In this document: positions 1 to 7,622 of the stretch, one piece after another
Layout of the letters: every line of letters starts with the position of its first letter
Numbering within the stretch: position 1 is the stretch's first letter
From: Clostridia bacterium
GTDB taxonomy: Bacteria; Bacillota; Clostridia; Oscillospirales; CAG-272
Length of the DNA stretch: 11,302 nucleotides
Direction of reading: 5' to 3'
NCBI GenBank assembly: GCA_900763885.1
Contig: CAAFLY010000299.1
Span: 1 to 11,302, forward strand
The notes under the pieces: generated by a model
Database searches by the model: none
The model's input: only the letters and a program-made list of their open reading frames with translations
Told to the model about the DNA's origin: nothing
Translations under genes and position numbers: made by a program

Positions 1-1
1 C

Positions 2-199
2 TTCAGGGAATTTGAGCATTTATCGAATCATCGAACCTCCGTGATCATTTCCCACCGCCTTTCCAGCATCATCCACGCGGATGTCATCATCGTGCTGAAA
101 GATGGGAAAATCATTGAGAATGGCAGTCATAAGGAACTGCTTGAGCGCGATGGGTATTACGCGGAATTATTTAAGCTGCAGGCAAGTCGATATGTATAA
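2..199 (+). CDS. ABC transporter ATP-binding protein, C-terminal fragment
   Basis: This is the last 65 codons of an ABC-type ATPase; the start lies left of the window. Visible are the H-loop context SVIISHRLSSI, the following strand DVIIVLKDGKIIENGSH and the usual C-terminal tail KELLERDGYYAELFKLQ. This ending is typical of the nucleotide-binding domain of fused exporters (MsbA/MdlB/LmrA type), where membrane domain and ATPase sit in one chain. The exporter role is inferred from the tail, because the Walker A, signature and membrane segments are not in the window. The substrate cannot be told. The stop codon TAA at 197-199 lies in the loop of a small inverted repeat (188-210). Confidence 0.9.
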   Translation, partial: FREFEHLSNHRTSVIISHRLSSIIHADVIIVLKDGKIIENGSHKELLERDGYYAELFKLQASRYV

Positions 200-210
200 C
201 CGACATATCG
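188..210 (+). other. Inverted repeat spanning the ABC gene stop codon
   Basis: CGATATGT (188-195) pairs with ACATATCG (203-210), 8 bp with a 7-base loop that contains the TAA stop. No T-run follows, so it is not a convincing intrinsic terminator. The 7-mer CATATCG recurs at 221-227. It may stabilise the 3' end of the mRNA; function is not established. Confidence 0.35.
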
Positions 211-334
211 GAGCGGGAGTCATATCGAAGGCAGTGGGGATTGTCAAAGCCGAGGGGGCGGCTCTGCAGTTTTCTCGCGCAGCGGCTGTCCGCTTATGTA
301 TTCAAAAAAAACATGATCTTTTCCGTAAAAGCTA

Positions 335-363
335 TTGCATTTCCGTGTGTCTTGTATTATAAT
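335..363 (+). promoter_or_regulatory. Putative sigma-A promoter for the surface-protein gene
   Basis: A TATAAT -10 box (358-363) matches consensus exactly and has a half-match -35, TTGCAT (335-340), at 17-base spacing. Transcription would begin near 370 and give a leader of about 165 bases before the ATG at 535. Confidence 0.55.
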
Positions 364-405
364 AATCTATGCAAAAAACTGGGAGATTCTTCATATTTCG
401 TTCTG

Positions 406-434
406 TTTCGACGCGTGGAATTTTCGTGTCGAAA
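406..434 (+). other. Leader hairpin in the 5' UTR of the surface-protein gene
   Basis: TTTCGACGCG (406-415) pairs with CGTGTCGAAA (425-434), 10 bp with one G-U pair and a 9-base loop. No T-run follows, so it is unlikely to be a terminator. It may affect mRNA stability or be a regulator site; no function is assigned. Confidence 0.4.
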
Positions 435-534
435 AGGCAAAATCGGATATACAGGAGATTTGCGGCGCGCGTTCAATATTCTGCCCATCCTGGCGGATTA
501 TGAAATACAATTTTATTCACAGAAAGGGAGCATT

Positions 535-2412
535 ATGAAGGCAAAGAAGATTCTGTCGACTGTACTGGCGGCACTCATGCTCGTCGGCACGGCGATCACA
601 CCGATTGCGGCGGCTGAGAATGGGACGGCGTATACGGACGACAAGGGAAACTGGTTTTACGAACCGCTGGAGAGCGGCGTACATTCCGACGGTGGATACG
701 TTTTGGAAAAGGTATCACACCCGACTGCGGGACCGGATGATTTGGACAGCATTCTGGATCCGCAGGAAAGAGGACAGTCGTACTCCTGGTCCATGGCAGA
801 AGGCGGGGATTACATCTACATCGGTACCTGCTATAACTCTACCTTCCACATTTATCATAATGCGGTCAAGAACGCGTTGATCGCCGCCGGTGTAAGCAGT
901 GCCGATGCGGACGCGGCTGCGAGAGACATCGTGGAAACGGTGTTCGGTGTGGATTCGTTCGATGAAACGGATTATTTGCAGTGGGATCCCGTTATCATGT
1001 CTGTCAACAAGTATACCTATGAGACAGAAGTCATCTTCCGGGAATCTGCTCTGCGTGCCGATATGGCGAAGAACCCGGAAGCACATGCGGATTACATCGG
1101 TCAGTTTGTGAAGTATCCAGGCATGGGCTACTTCAATGTTCTGGCCGGCTATCGTATGGCGGTCGAATTCAACGGCAAGCTCTATTTCGCCGGCATGGGC
1201 AATCCTACCGCCACGCTGGTCGAGGTAGATCCCGAAACGAATACCGCAAAAATCGCCTATGCGGAGAAGGTCGCGAATATGACGCCGCCGGAAGGACATG
1301 AAAAGGAAAAAATGTCCAACGGTGTGCATGGCCTTGTGGAATACGAAGGTCAGCTCCTGATGTGTCTGGCAAGCGCGGACTACGATAGAGACGGCGTGTA
1401 TTCGCCCGGCGGTATCATCGTAGCCTCCTCCGATCCGACGCAGGGTCTTGCCAACTGGAAAGTCATTGCGGACCAGGAGGATTTTGATTTCCTGCCCGGC
1501 GTGCTCCATACGGACGGTCTGAACGGCGGCGGTATCTGGGACATCATCGAGTATAACGGCTACCTGTATGTCACCATTGTTACCGACAAAACCGATCTGG
1601 ACACCGGGATCATCCATAAGCAGGGCTTTGCGATGTACCGCGGCAAAAAGCTGGCGGACGGTGATTTTACCTGGACACAGGTGATCGGCGGTAATAATGA
1701 AGCGAAAATGCCGTTCGGTCTCGGTATCGATCACTCCATGAGCTGCAACCTCTGGACCTATGTCGCGGAGGACGGGGAAGAGTATCTGTATCTCGGCACC
1801 TACAACGACCCGATGCTCGACCTGAACGCAGCGTTCGCACAGAGCAATTACGAGCTTCTGTACAACGACCTCGATCATTCGATCTATCTCTATCGTATGA
1901 ACGAAAATGAAGAATTTGAGATGGTCGGCGGTAAGGACGACAACCCCATGTTCCCGGACGGTCCGATCGGCAACCTCGGCGTGGGTCTGGGCAACAATTC
2001 CAACCAGTATGTGTGGCGGTATGGTGAACATCAGAATGAGCTGATGATCGGTACCTACGACACCGCGACCCTGACGTACATTTTCACACAGGTCACGGAC
2101 GGTCAGATCGAAACCGTAACCATCGATGAGCTGGAAGCGCGCTCCAATGCCGCCATCCACGCAATTCTGACCATCCTCGGACAGGCGGAGGACTCTCCGT
2201 GGCGTGAAATCCTTGACGAATACGTATTCAACAACCAGCTCCATCAGCTGTATACTGCGATTTCCAAGGCGCTTTCCGCGATCGCGAAGGACCAGAATCC
2301 TGTTCCGTCGTATCGTGAGGCACTTGCAAAGTTTGATGAGCTGCGCGCTCTAGTCAACAAGCTGGACGATTGGTATAATGGTCTTAGCAAATGGGAACGG
2401 TTCGCTCTATAG
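535..2412 (+). CDS. Secreted SLH-family surface protein, N-terminal part (propeller-like), cut off by a frameshift
   Basis: The 625-residue product starts with MKAKKILSTVLAALMLVG and an Ala-rich cleavage region (about AAA|EN at 27/28), a typical Sec signal peptide. The start is set by AAAGGGAG five bases before the ATG. The mature part carries recurring strand-like segments: YIYIGTCYNS (about residue 93), GKLYFAGMGNP (about 214), YEGQLLMCL (about 270), YNGYLYVTIV (about 340), EYLYLGTYND (about 415) and LMIGTYDTATL (about 502). These suggest a beta-propeller-like fold, followed by a helical stretch from about 525. The frame ends at TAG 2410 in the middle of that helical segment. The overlapping next frame continues with matching helical sequence and another propeller-like segment, so this is very likely the front part of one broken gene. 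Ligand and function are unknown; an extracellular sensing, binding or enzymatic role is possible. Confidence 0.85.
   Translation: MKAKKILSTVLAALMLVGTAITPIAAAENGTAYTDDKGNWFYEPLESGVHSDGGYVLEKVSHPTAGPDDLDSILDPQERGQSYSWSMAEGGDYIYIGTCYNSTFHIYHNAVKNALIAAGVSSADADAAARDIVETVFGVDSFDETDYLQWDPVIMSVNKYTYETEVIFRESALRADMAKNPEAHADYIGQFVKYPGMGYFNVLAGYRMAVEFNGKLYFAGMGNPTATLVEVDPETNTAKIAYAEKVANMTPPEGHEKEKMSNGVHGLVEYEGQLLMCLASADYDRDGVYSPGGIIVASSDPTQGLANWKVIADQEDFDFLPGVLHTDGLNGGGIWDIIEYNGYLYVTIVTDKTDLDTGIIHKQGFAMYRGKKLADGDFTWTQVIGGNNEAKMPFGLGIDHSMSCNLWTYVAEDGEEYLYLGTYNDPMLDLNAAFAQSNYELLYNDLDHSIYLYRMNENEEFEMVGGKDDNPMFPDGPIGNLGVGLGNNSNQYVWRYGEHQNELMIGTYDTATLTYIFTQVTDGQIETVTIDELEARSNAAIHAILTILGQAEDSPWREILDEYVFNNQLHQLYTAISKALSAIAKDQNPVPSYREALAKFDELRALVNKLDDWYNGLSKWERFAL
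2388..2412 (+). other. Frameshift lesion joining the two halves of the surface-protein gene
   Basis: The upstream frame is open until TAG at 2410-2412. The downstream frame is opened by TAG at 2385-2387, directly before CAA ATG. A shift to the downstream frame must therefore occur within about 22 bases. One missing base (or two extra) restores one chain of roughly 1,250 residues, for example within the short A or G runs of AAATGGGAACGG. No canonical X-XXY-YYZ slippery heptamer exists in the upstream frame here, so sequencing or assembly error, or real pseudogenisation, is more likely than programmed frameshifting. Confidence 0.8.
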
Positions 2413-4283
2413 AAAAAGCAATTAAGGCATTGACTGGCAAGGATCTCGCTACTTGGATCAAGGAAATCAAGGCTCTCCTTCTCGAACAGATCGACAAATT
2501 GCAGGCAGAGTTTGAAAAGCTCGGCAGCATCGTCTATTATTTCGGCGTAAACTATTACGCACAGCAGGCAGAACGCGGCTTTGACTTACTCATCTCCAAT
2601 GACGGCGTAAACTTTGACGCGATCACCCGCGATGGCTTTGGATCCAAGAACAATCACGGTCTGCGCACGATTGAGTCCACGGACGTTGGTGTATTCTTCG
2701 GAACCGCAAACCCGTTCCAGGGTACGCAGCTGTGGCTTATGCACTCCGGCAGAGACGCAGTTAAATCCTATGTAATCCTTGACGCAAACGTTGGTGTTTA
2801 CGCGGACGATACCACTACAAAACGGCTGCCCGGTGAGGTCGGCACGACTGTCGAAAACTACGAAAAACCTACGAGAGACGGCTACACGTTCCTTGGCTGG
2901 GCAGAAACCCCCGATGCGGATGCCGTGCTGGACGATGTAGTATTTGGCGAAAAGGGTACTACCACGACCTACTACGCCGTATGGGAACAGAATATCGTTC
3001 CGGATCCCACCTCCGACGTGATCCTGGACGCAAACGGCGGCGCATACACAGACGGTACTGCCGTGCTCACGCTGACCGGCAAGGTTGGCACAGCGGTGGA
3101 TTCCGTAAAAAATTACGAAGAACCGACAAGAGACGGCTATACCTTCCTCGGCTGGGCAGCGGATTCTGATGCGGATACCGCGCTGCGTACCGTGGAGTTC
3201 GGTGCGGAGGATACCAGAACCACCTACTACGCCGTATGGCAGTATAACAAGCCGGAGGACGACAACGGGGACAAAGATCTCAGAGGTACTCTCGACTTCA
3301 TCGGCGCAATGGCGTACTACAGAAACAGAAAGAACACCGTGACCTTTGTCGCGGACGATTGCGGCGGCAAGGTTGTCAGCAGCGCGGGCGCCGAAAAGGA
3401 TAAGCTGACCTACACGATTCTCGAAGGCGCACGCATCAAATATGTGCCGTCCGTTGTGGTCGCAGCGGATTACGCCTTCCAGCACTGGTACTGCCCGGAG
3501 ACGGAAAAGACCTACACCAGCAACGAGATCATCAATATGGCGGTCACTGCGGATCTGACCTTCCAGGCAGTGAGCCTTCCGACAAACGTGCAGCCGGCAA
3601 TTCCTTCCACCGATACGACAGGCACTGTGATCGACGCGGTCGAAAGCCCCAGGCTCAACACCACCGATGCGTATGCCTACCTGACCATCGGCAGCGATGG
3701 AAATGTAAAACCGGACGAGCAGATCACGCGCGGTGAAGTCGCGACGCTCCTCTTCCGTCTGCTCACCGAGGAATCGAGAGAGACGTTCTGGTGCAAGAGA
3801 AATGACTTCTCAGACGTACCCGGTACCCACGCGCTGAACACCGCCATTTCCACCATCGCAAACGCGGGCATCATCAACGGGTATCCCGATGGCACGTTCC
3901 GCCCGGACAACACCATCACCAGAGCGGAATTCGCATCGATCCTGTCCAAGTTTGTGGAAGTCACCGGCGAGGAGGTCTCCTTCTCCGATGTTTCCGGACA
4001 CTGGGCGGAAAGCGTGATCGCGGACATCGCTGCGGCAGGCTGGATCAACGGCTATGAGGACGGCACCTTCCGTCCGGATGGTCTGATCACCCGCGCAGAG
4101 GCTGTAAAGATCCTGAACGCGGCAGCCAATCGAACCTTCAACGGCAACGCAGTCGCGCTGAACGATGTACCCGCAGACGTTTGGTATTACAAAGAAATCG
4201 AAGCAGCCGTTTCTGGAAAAACCATCCAGTGGGAGCTGCTCGAAAATCCGCTGAACCTCTTCTATTTCGCAGTCACCAAGTAA
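2391..4283 (+). CDS. SLH-domain surface protein, C-terminal part (B repeats plus S-layer homology domains)
   Basis: The 630-residue frame has no ribosome binding site before its first ATG and no signal peptide, as expected for the back half of the preceding gene. Residues 1-48 are helical. Residues 49-118 (YYFGVNYYAQQAERGFDLLISN onward) look like a last propeller-like segment ending in GTANPFQGTQLWLM. Two Listeria/Bacteroides-type B repeats follow (about 127-197 and 209-283), each with VILDAN, PTRDGYTFLGWA and TYYAVW. A diverged third repeat lies at about 316-394. SLH domains follow, with INGYPDGTFRPDNTITRAEF (about 495-514) and INGYEDGTFRPDGLITRAEA (about 552-571) and flanking half-domains at about 426-460 and 590-607. 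SLH domains bind pyruvylated secondary cell-wall polymers, so the intact protein should sit on the cell surface. A terminator follows 8 bases after the stop. Confidence 0.85.
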   Translation: MGTVRSIEKAIKALTGKDLATWIKEIKALLLEQIDKLQAEFEKLGSIVYYFGVNYYAQQAERGFDLLISNDGVNFDAITRDGFGSKNNHGLRTIESTDVGVFFGTANPFQGTQLWLMHSGRDAVKSYVILDANVGVYADDTTTKRLPGEVGTTVENYEKPTRDGYTFLGWAETPDADAVLDDVVFGEKGTTTTYYAVWEQNIVPDPTSDVILDANGGAYTDGTAVLTLTGKVGTAVDSVKNYEEPTRDGYTFLGWAADSDADTALRTVEFGAEDTRTTYYAVWQYNKPEDDNGDKDLRGTLDFIGAMAYYRNRKNTVTFVADDCGGKVVSSAGAEKDKLTYTILEGARIKYVPSVVVAADYAFQHWYCPETEKTYTSNEIINMAVTADLTFQAVSLPTNVQPAIPSTDTTGTVIDAVESPRLNTTDAYAYLTIGSDGNVKPDEQITRGEVATLLFRLLTEESRETFWCKRNDFSDVPGTHALNTAISTIANAGIINGYPDGTFRPDNTITRAEFASILSKFVEVTGEEVSFSDVSGHWAESVIADIAAAGWINGYEDGTFRPDGLITRAEAVKILNAAANRTFNGNAVALNDVPADVWYYKEIEAAVSGKTIQWELLENPLNLFYFAVTK

Positions 4284-4291
4284 AACAATGT

Positions 4292-4329
4292 AAAGCTCCG
4301 CTTCTCCCAAACAGGCGGAGCTTTCCTCT
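4292..4329 (+). terminator. Intrinsic terminator after the SLH protein gene
   Basis: A perfect 10-bp stem, AAAGCTCCGC (4292-4301) with GCGGAGCTTT (4315-4324), has a 13-base loop and is followed by CCTCT. The T-run is the TTT at the stem end plus a pyrimidine tract. The position right behind the stop codon supports a terminator. Confidence 0.8.
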
Positions 4330-4343
4330 AGGGGGGATATACT

Positions 4344-5012
4344 ATGCTATGTAAATCAAAGACTCTGTCCATCGTCTGGAAAGCGGTGATTTTTGCCTCC
4401 GCCACAATGGGGATCCTCCTCCAGTGCGGTGTATTCAGCGGGAAACCGGACTATTCCGTCCTCAATTATTATACGCTCATGAGCAACATTCTCTGCGCCG
4501 TGTATTATCTGCCGGCCGCGCTGTGGGTTTGTCGAAAGAAAGGCGGAACACTCCTGCCGCAGGTAAAGGGAACGCTCGTCATGTGCATCATTGTGACCGG
4601 GATGGTTTATCAATTCTTCTTGGCGGGCAGATTTGAGATGCAGGGGACGCATTTGGTCTCGAATGTGCTTCTGCACTATGTGGTTCCGTGGATGACGGTG
4701 CTGGACTGGATTCTCTTTGATAAAAAGGGGTATTTCAAGCGATACTCGCCGTTTCTCTGGGTGATCGCTCCGGTGGCGTACTTCATCTACGTGAACATTC
4801 GTGTGGCAGGAGGAGCGATCCTCGGTCCCTACGGTGACAAATATCCGTACTATTTCATGGACTATGACAAGCTGGGTGTTGCGCCGGTCATTTTCATCAA
4901 TCTGGGCATGGCGGTCTTCTTCGTTTTGCTTGGCTATGGGATTGTGGGTATCGACCATTTCCTCGCAAAACGGGAGAAAAAGAAGGAATTGAAGGAAGCA
5001 AAAGGGAAATAA
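4344..5012 (+). CDS. Pr6Pr-family six-helix membrane protein
   Basis: The 222-residue protein is highly hydrophobic with about six membrane segments: near 9-28 (IVWKAVIFASATMGILLQCG), 40-62 (YTLMSNILCAVYYLPAALWVC), 74-94 (GTLVMCIIVTGMVYQFFLAG), 104-124 (LVSNVLLHYVVPWMTVLDWILF), 133-152 (YSPFLWVIAPVAYFIYVNIR) and 182-206 (VIFINLGMAVFFVLLGYGIVGI). It ends in a Lys-rich cytoplasmic tail. The pattern of YYTLMSN near helix 2, LLHYVVPW in helix 4, and the GPYGDKYPYYFMDYDKLG loop before the last helix fits the Pr6Pr / FAR-17a-like family of Firmicutes. The biochemical function of bacterial members is not established. The start is set by AGGGGGGAT (4330-4338). It lies between two terminators and is probably monocistronic, but no clear promoter of its own is seen. 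Confidence 0.85.
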   Translation: MLCKSKTLSIVWKAVIFASATMGILLQCGVFSGKPDYSVLNYYTLMSNILCAVYYLPAALWVCRKKGGTLLPQVKGTLVMCIIVTGMVYQFFLAGRFEMQGTHLVSNVLLHYVVPWMTVLDWILFDKKGYFKRYSPFLWVIAPVAYFIYVNIRVAGGAILGPYGDKYPYYFMDYDKLGVAPVIFINLGMAVFFVLLGYGIVGIDHFLAKREKKKELKEAKGK

Positions 5013-5026
5013 CCCGAAACCAAAGC

Positions 5027-5067
5027 AAAAGGGACAGCGAATACCGATGTGGTATGCTGTCCCTTTT
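5027..5067. terminator. Bidirectional intrinsic terminator between convergent genes
   Basis: AAAAGGGACAGC (5027-5038) pairs perfectly with GCTGTCCCTTTT (5056-5067), 12 bp. The stem continues after a two-base GA bulge with ATACC/GGTAT (5041-5045/5051-5055) and a 5-base loop. The A-run on one side and T-run on the other let it serve both the plus-strand membrane-protein gene and the minus-strand metH, whose stop is 93 bases to the right. Confidence 0.88.
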
Positions 5068-5159
5068 CCGCAGTCGGGAAAAATCGCACAGGCTCCGCGA
5101 AAAACGGAAGGATTGACAGAGCGATCATGGAATCGTGGGATTACAGACGCTGTTTCGCG

Positions 5160-7559
5160 TTAAGCCATCTTCCCGGTGATCTCCTCCGCGTAGCGTACCG
5201 TTTCCATGGCGTCTTTCGCGTATTTGTCGGCTCCGATGCGGTCGGCGTATTCCTTTGTGAGGACTGCGCCGCCTACGACGATCCTGCAGAAGGGCGCCCT
5301 CTCCCGCAGCTGTCGGATCGTCTCCTCCATGGCGGGGACCGTGGTGGTCATCAGCGCGCTTAGTCCAACGAGAGGGGCGTGATGCCGCAGGACCGCGTCC
5401 ACGACAGCCTCCGGCGCGACATCCCGGCCGAGATCGACGACGGGATACCCATAATTTTCGAGAAGGAGCCGGACGATATTTTTACCGATGTCGTGAATAT
5501 CGCCTTTCACGGTGGCAATCACGAATGGCGGCTTGACGGTTGCGCTATTTTCGCTTTGTACGGCGGATTTGATCACCGCAAAGGCGCTTTTCGCCGCTTC
5601 CGCACTCATCAAAAGCTGCGGGAGATAGATTTTCTTTTCCTCAAATCCTCTCCCCACCGCATCAAGCGCAGGTATGATCTCCCCGTTCACAATCGCAAGC
5701 GGAGCCGTATCCCGGAGCAGCTCGGTGGTCAGCGCGGCGGATTTGTCCCGCAGCCCTCTGGCGATCGCGTATTGGAGGGGCGAGGCGGATTCCTCCGTTT
5801 GTCTGCCCTGAGTGGCGACCTCTGCCGCTGTCGCAAAGGAGGCGGCGTTTGCGATATAGTCCGCGCAATTTTCGTCCATGCCGCGGAGCATCCGACAGGT
5901 ATAATACACCTTGCGCATTTCCGCGGAATACGGATTCATGATGGCGGCGGACAGTCCCTCCTCCAGTGCCATCGCGAAGAAAACGCTGTTGACAACATCC
6001 CGGTTCGGCAGCCCGAAGGATACATTGGATACGCCAAGCGAGGTGTGGCAGCCCAACTCGTCCCGGATCCGGCGCAGTGCGGTCAGCGTGACGGTTGCAG
6101 CCTGTCTGTCGGCACTGACCGTCATGGCAAGCGGATCGAATACGATGTCCTCTTTGGCAATTCCATAGGAAGCAGCGGCAGAGAGAATCTTCTCGGCAAT
6201 CCGCATTCTCCCGTCCGCTGTGGCGGGGATCCCGTTTTCGTCAAGCGTCAGGGCAACGATCACACCACCGTACTTTTGGGCAAGCGGGAAAATGGCGTCC
6301 ATGCTCTCCTGTTTTCCGTTCACGGAATTGATCATCGCTTTCCCGTTGTAGAGCCGGAGCGCGCGTTCCATGGCGGCGGGATTGGCGGTATCGATCTGGA
6401 GAGGCAGATCCGTCACCGATTGCAGCGCACAGACGACGTCGGGCAGAAGCGTTGCTTCGTCTATATCGGGAATGCCGACGTTGACATCCAGAATGTGCGC
6501 GCCCTTTTCCTGCTGACTGACCCCTTCGCGCAGGATGTAATCCATGTCGCTCTCGATCAATGCCTGTCGAAACCGCTTTTTCCCGGTCGGGTTGATCCGC
6601 TCTCCGATCAGTACAGGACCGGAATCGAACGATACCGCGTGGGAGTAGGAGGAAACCACGGTACGCCGCTGATCCCGCACGGGCACCGGATCGATTTTGG
6701 AGATTGCTTTTGCAACCGCGGAGATGTATGCCGGAGTCGTTCCGCAGCAGCCGCCGATCAACCGGACACCGGCGCGCACCATGTCCGCAGCCGCCGCCGC
6801 AAACTCGTCCTCGGAAATATTGTAGACCGTCTTTCCGTCGATCACCGCGGGCAGCCCGGCATTTGGCTTCAAAAGCACCGGAATGGACGCGTTGGCAAGC
6901 AGCCTTGTGACGACCGGACGGAGCTTATCGGGACCAAAGGAACAGTTTGTACCGAGCGCGTCTACCCCCAGTCCTTCCAGCATCGCGACCATGGCTTCCG
7001 GTGTGGCTCCGGTCATCAGCTTGCCGTCCTCTCCATACGCGTTGGAAACCAGAATGGGCAGATCGCTGTTCTCCTTTGCCGCAAGGACCGCCGCCTTTGT
7101 CTCATAACTGTCGTTCATCGTTTCAATGAGGATCAGATCGACCCCGTATCGGACGCCGAGCCGCACCGTTTTCGCGAATATCTCCACAGCGTCCTCGAAA
7201 TCCAGATTGCCAAGCGGTTTTAACAGCTTTCCTGTCGGACCAATATCAAGCGCAATGAATTTTTCCCCCGTGCCGCAGGTCTCCGCCCGTGCCCGCTTCG
7301 CATTGGATACCGCGGCACGGATGATGGGTTCCAATTCCGCGTCGGAAAACTTCAATCCGTTCGCGCCGAAGGTATTGGTCGACACCACATTGCTGCCCGC
7401 ATCGTAGTAAGCCCGGTGGATCGCCGTGATGGTGTCCGCGTGGGTCAGATTCCAGCACTCCGGATATTCACCGGGACATAGTCCCTGCGCCTGCAGCAAG
7501 GTACCCATGCCGCCGTCCAGACAGACAATATTCGATTTCAGATAATCGCGAAAATACAT
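5160..7559 (-). CDS. metH: Cobalamin-dependent methionine synthase, short form without activation domain
   Basis: The 799-residue protein transfers the methyl group of 5-methyl-THF, via cobalamin, to homocysteine. Domains in order: a homocysteine-binding Zn barrel (about 1-290), with DGGMGT at 15-20 and Zn ligands Cys206 (TNCSFGP) and Cys271-Cys272 (GGCCGTT); a pterin-binding barrel (about 313-565) with GERINPTGKK, ILDVN and FDPLAMT; the B12 cap helices (about 585-668); and the B12 domain (about 676-799) with the base-off motif DIHDIG (Asp687, His689, Gly692), Ser734 in GLSAL, and VVGGA. The chain ends there, so the AdoMet-binding reactivation domain of the roughly 1,200-residue E. coli enzyme is absent, as is common in Clostridia. 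A separate reductive activator must exist elsewhere. The start is set by AGGAGAG a few bases upstream. It is the second gene of an operon, 63 bases after metF, whose product supplies its methyl donor. Confidence 0.95.
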   Translation of the reverse strand: MYFRDYLKSNIVCLDGGMGTLLQAQGLCPGEYPECWNLTHADTITAIHRAYYDAGSNVVSTNTFGANGLKFSDAELEPIIRAAVSNAKRARAETCGTGEKFIALDIGPTGKLLKPLGNLDFEDAVEIFAKTVRLGVRYGVDLILIETMNDSYETKAAVLAAKENSDLPILVSNAYGEDGKLMTGATPEAMVAMLEGLGVDALGTNCSFGPDKLRPVVTRLLANASIPVLLKPNAGLPAVIDGKTVYNISEDEFAAAAADMVRAGVRLIGGCCGTTPAYISAVAKAISKIDPVPVRDQRRTVVSSYSHAVSFDSGPVLIGERINPTGKKRFRQALIESDMDYILREGVSQQEKGAHILDVNVGIPDIDEATLLPDVVCALQSVTDLPLQIDTANPAAMERALRLYNGKAMINSVNGKQESMDAIFPLAQKYGGVIVALTLDENGIPATADGRMRIAEKILSAAASYGIAKEDIVFDPLAMTVSADRQAATVTLTALRRIRDELGCHTSLGVSNVSFGLPNRDVVNSVFFAMALEEGLSAAIMNPYSAEMRKVYYTCRMLRGMDENCADYIANAASFATAAEVATQGRQTEESASPLQYAIARGLRDKSAALTTELLRDTAPLAIVNGEIIPALDAVGRGFEEKKIYLPQLLMSAEAAKSAFAVIKSAVQSENSATVKPPFVIATVKGDIHDIGKNIVRLLLENYGYPVVDLGRDVAPEAVVDAVLRHHAPLVGLSALMTTTVPAMEETIRQLRERAPFCRIVVGGAVLTKEYADRIGADKYAKDAMETVRYAEEITGKMA

Positions 7560-7573
7560 CTGCTCTCTCCTCT

Positions 7574-7585
7574 ATACTATAGTAT
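7574..7585. repeat. 12-base palindrome between metF and metH
   Basis: ATACTATAGTAT is a perfect palindrome lying immediately upstream (minus strand) of the metH ribosome binding site. It could be a weak internal -10 region or an operator, but no matching -35 is visible and no function is claimed. Confidence 0.3.
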
Positions 7586-7622
7586 GCATTTTGAATGCGC
7601 GTTTTCTATGTCGGGGCGCGGG

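Larger units (their letters stand above)
200..534. other. Intergenic region between ABC exporter gene and surface-protein gene
   Basis: No gene is supported here. The frame of the downstream surface protein stays open back to 241, but that upstream part has no ribosome binding site and runs through the promoter. Contents seen are a weak hairpin AGCCG/CGGCT (248-252/259-263) followed six bases later by TTTTCT, possibly a poor terminator for the ABC gene, and a second small hairpin AGCGG/CCGCT (281-285/290-294). A promoter lies at 335-363 and a leader hairpin at 406-434. Confidence 0.6.

Noticed and set aside
241..534. N-terminal extension of the surface protein back to 241
   Set aside because: The signal peptide begins exactly at the ATG at 535, preceded by AAAGGGAG. 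The extension runs through the -10 box and is not protein-like.
715..2244. Long minus-strand open frame (509 codons) opposite the surface-protein gene
   Set aside because: The translation is low-complexity His/Ile/Val/Arg-rich with no recognisable domain. The plus strand carries a signal peptide, a good ribosome binding site and strand motifs, so this is an antisense shadow.
2388..2412. Programmed -1 ribosomal frameshift in the surface-protein gene
   Set aside because: None of the codon pairs in the overlap forms a slippery X-XXY-YYZ heptamer, and no obvious stimulatory stem lies just downstream.
5113..5141. TTGACA at 5113-5118 as a plus-strand promoter after the membrane-protein gene
   Set aside because: At 17-base spacing the -10 position reads TGGGAT, and it would fire into the antisense of metH with no gene downstream.
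5379..7223. Long plus-strand open frame (614 codons) opposite metH
   Set aside because: metH on the other strand has every family motif. This frame has Arg/Gly/His-rich sequence without domains and no ribosome binding site.
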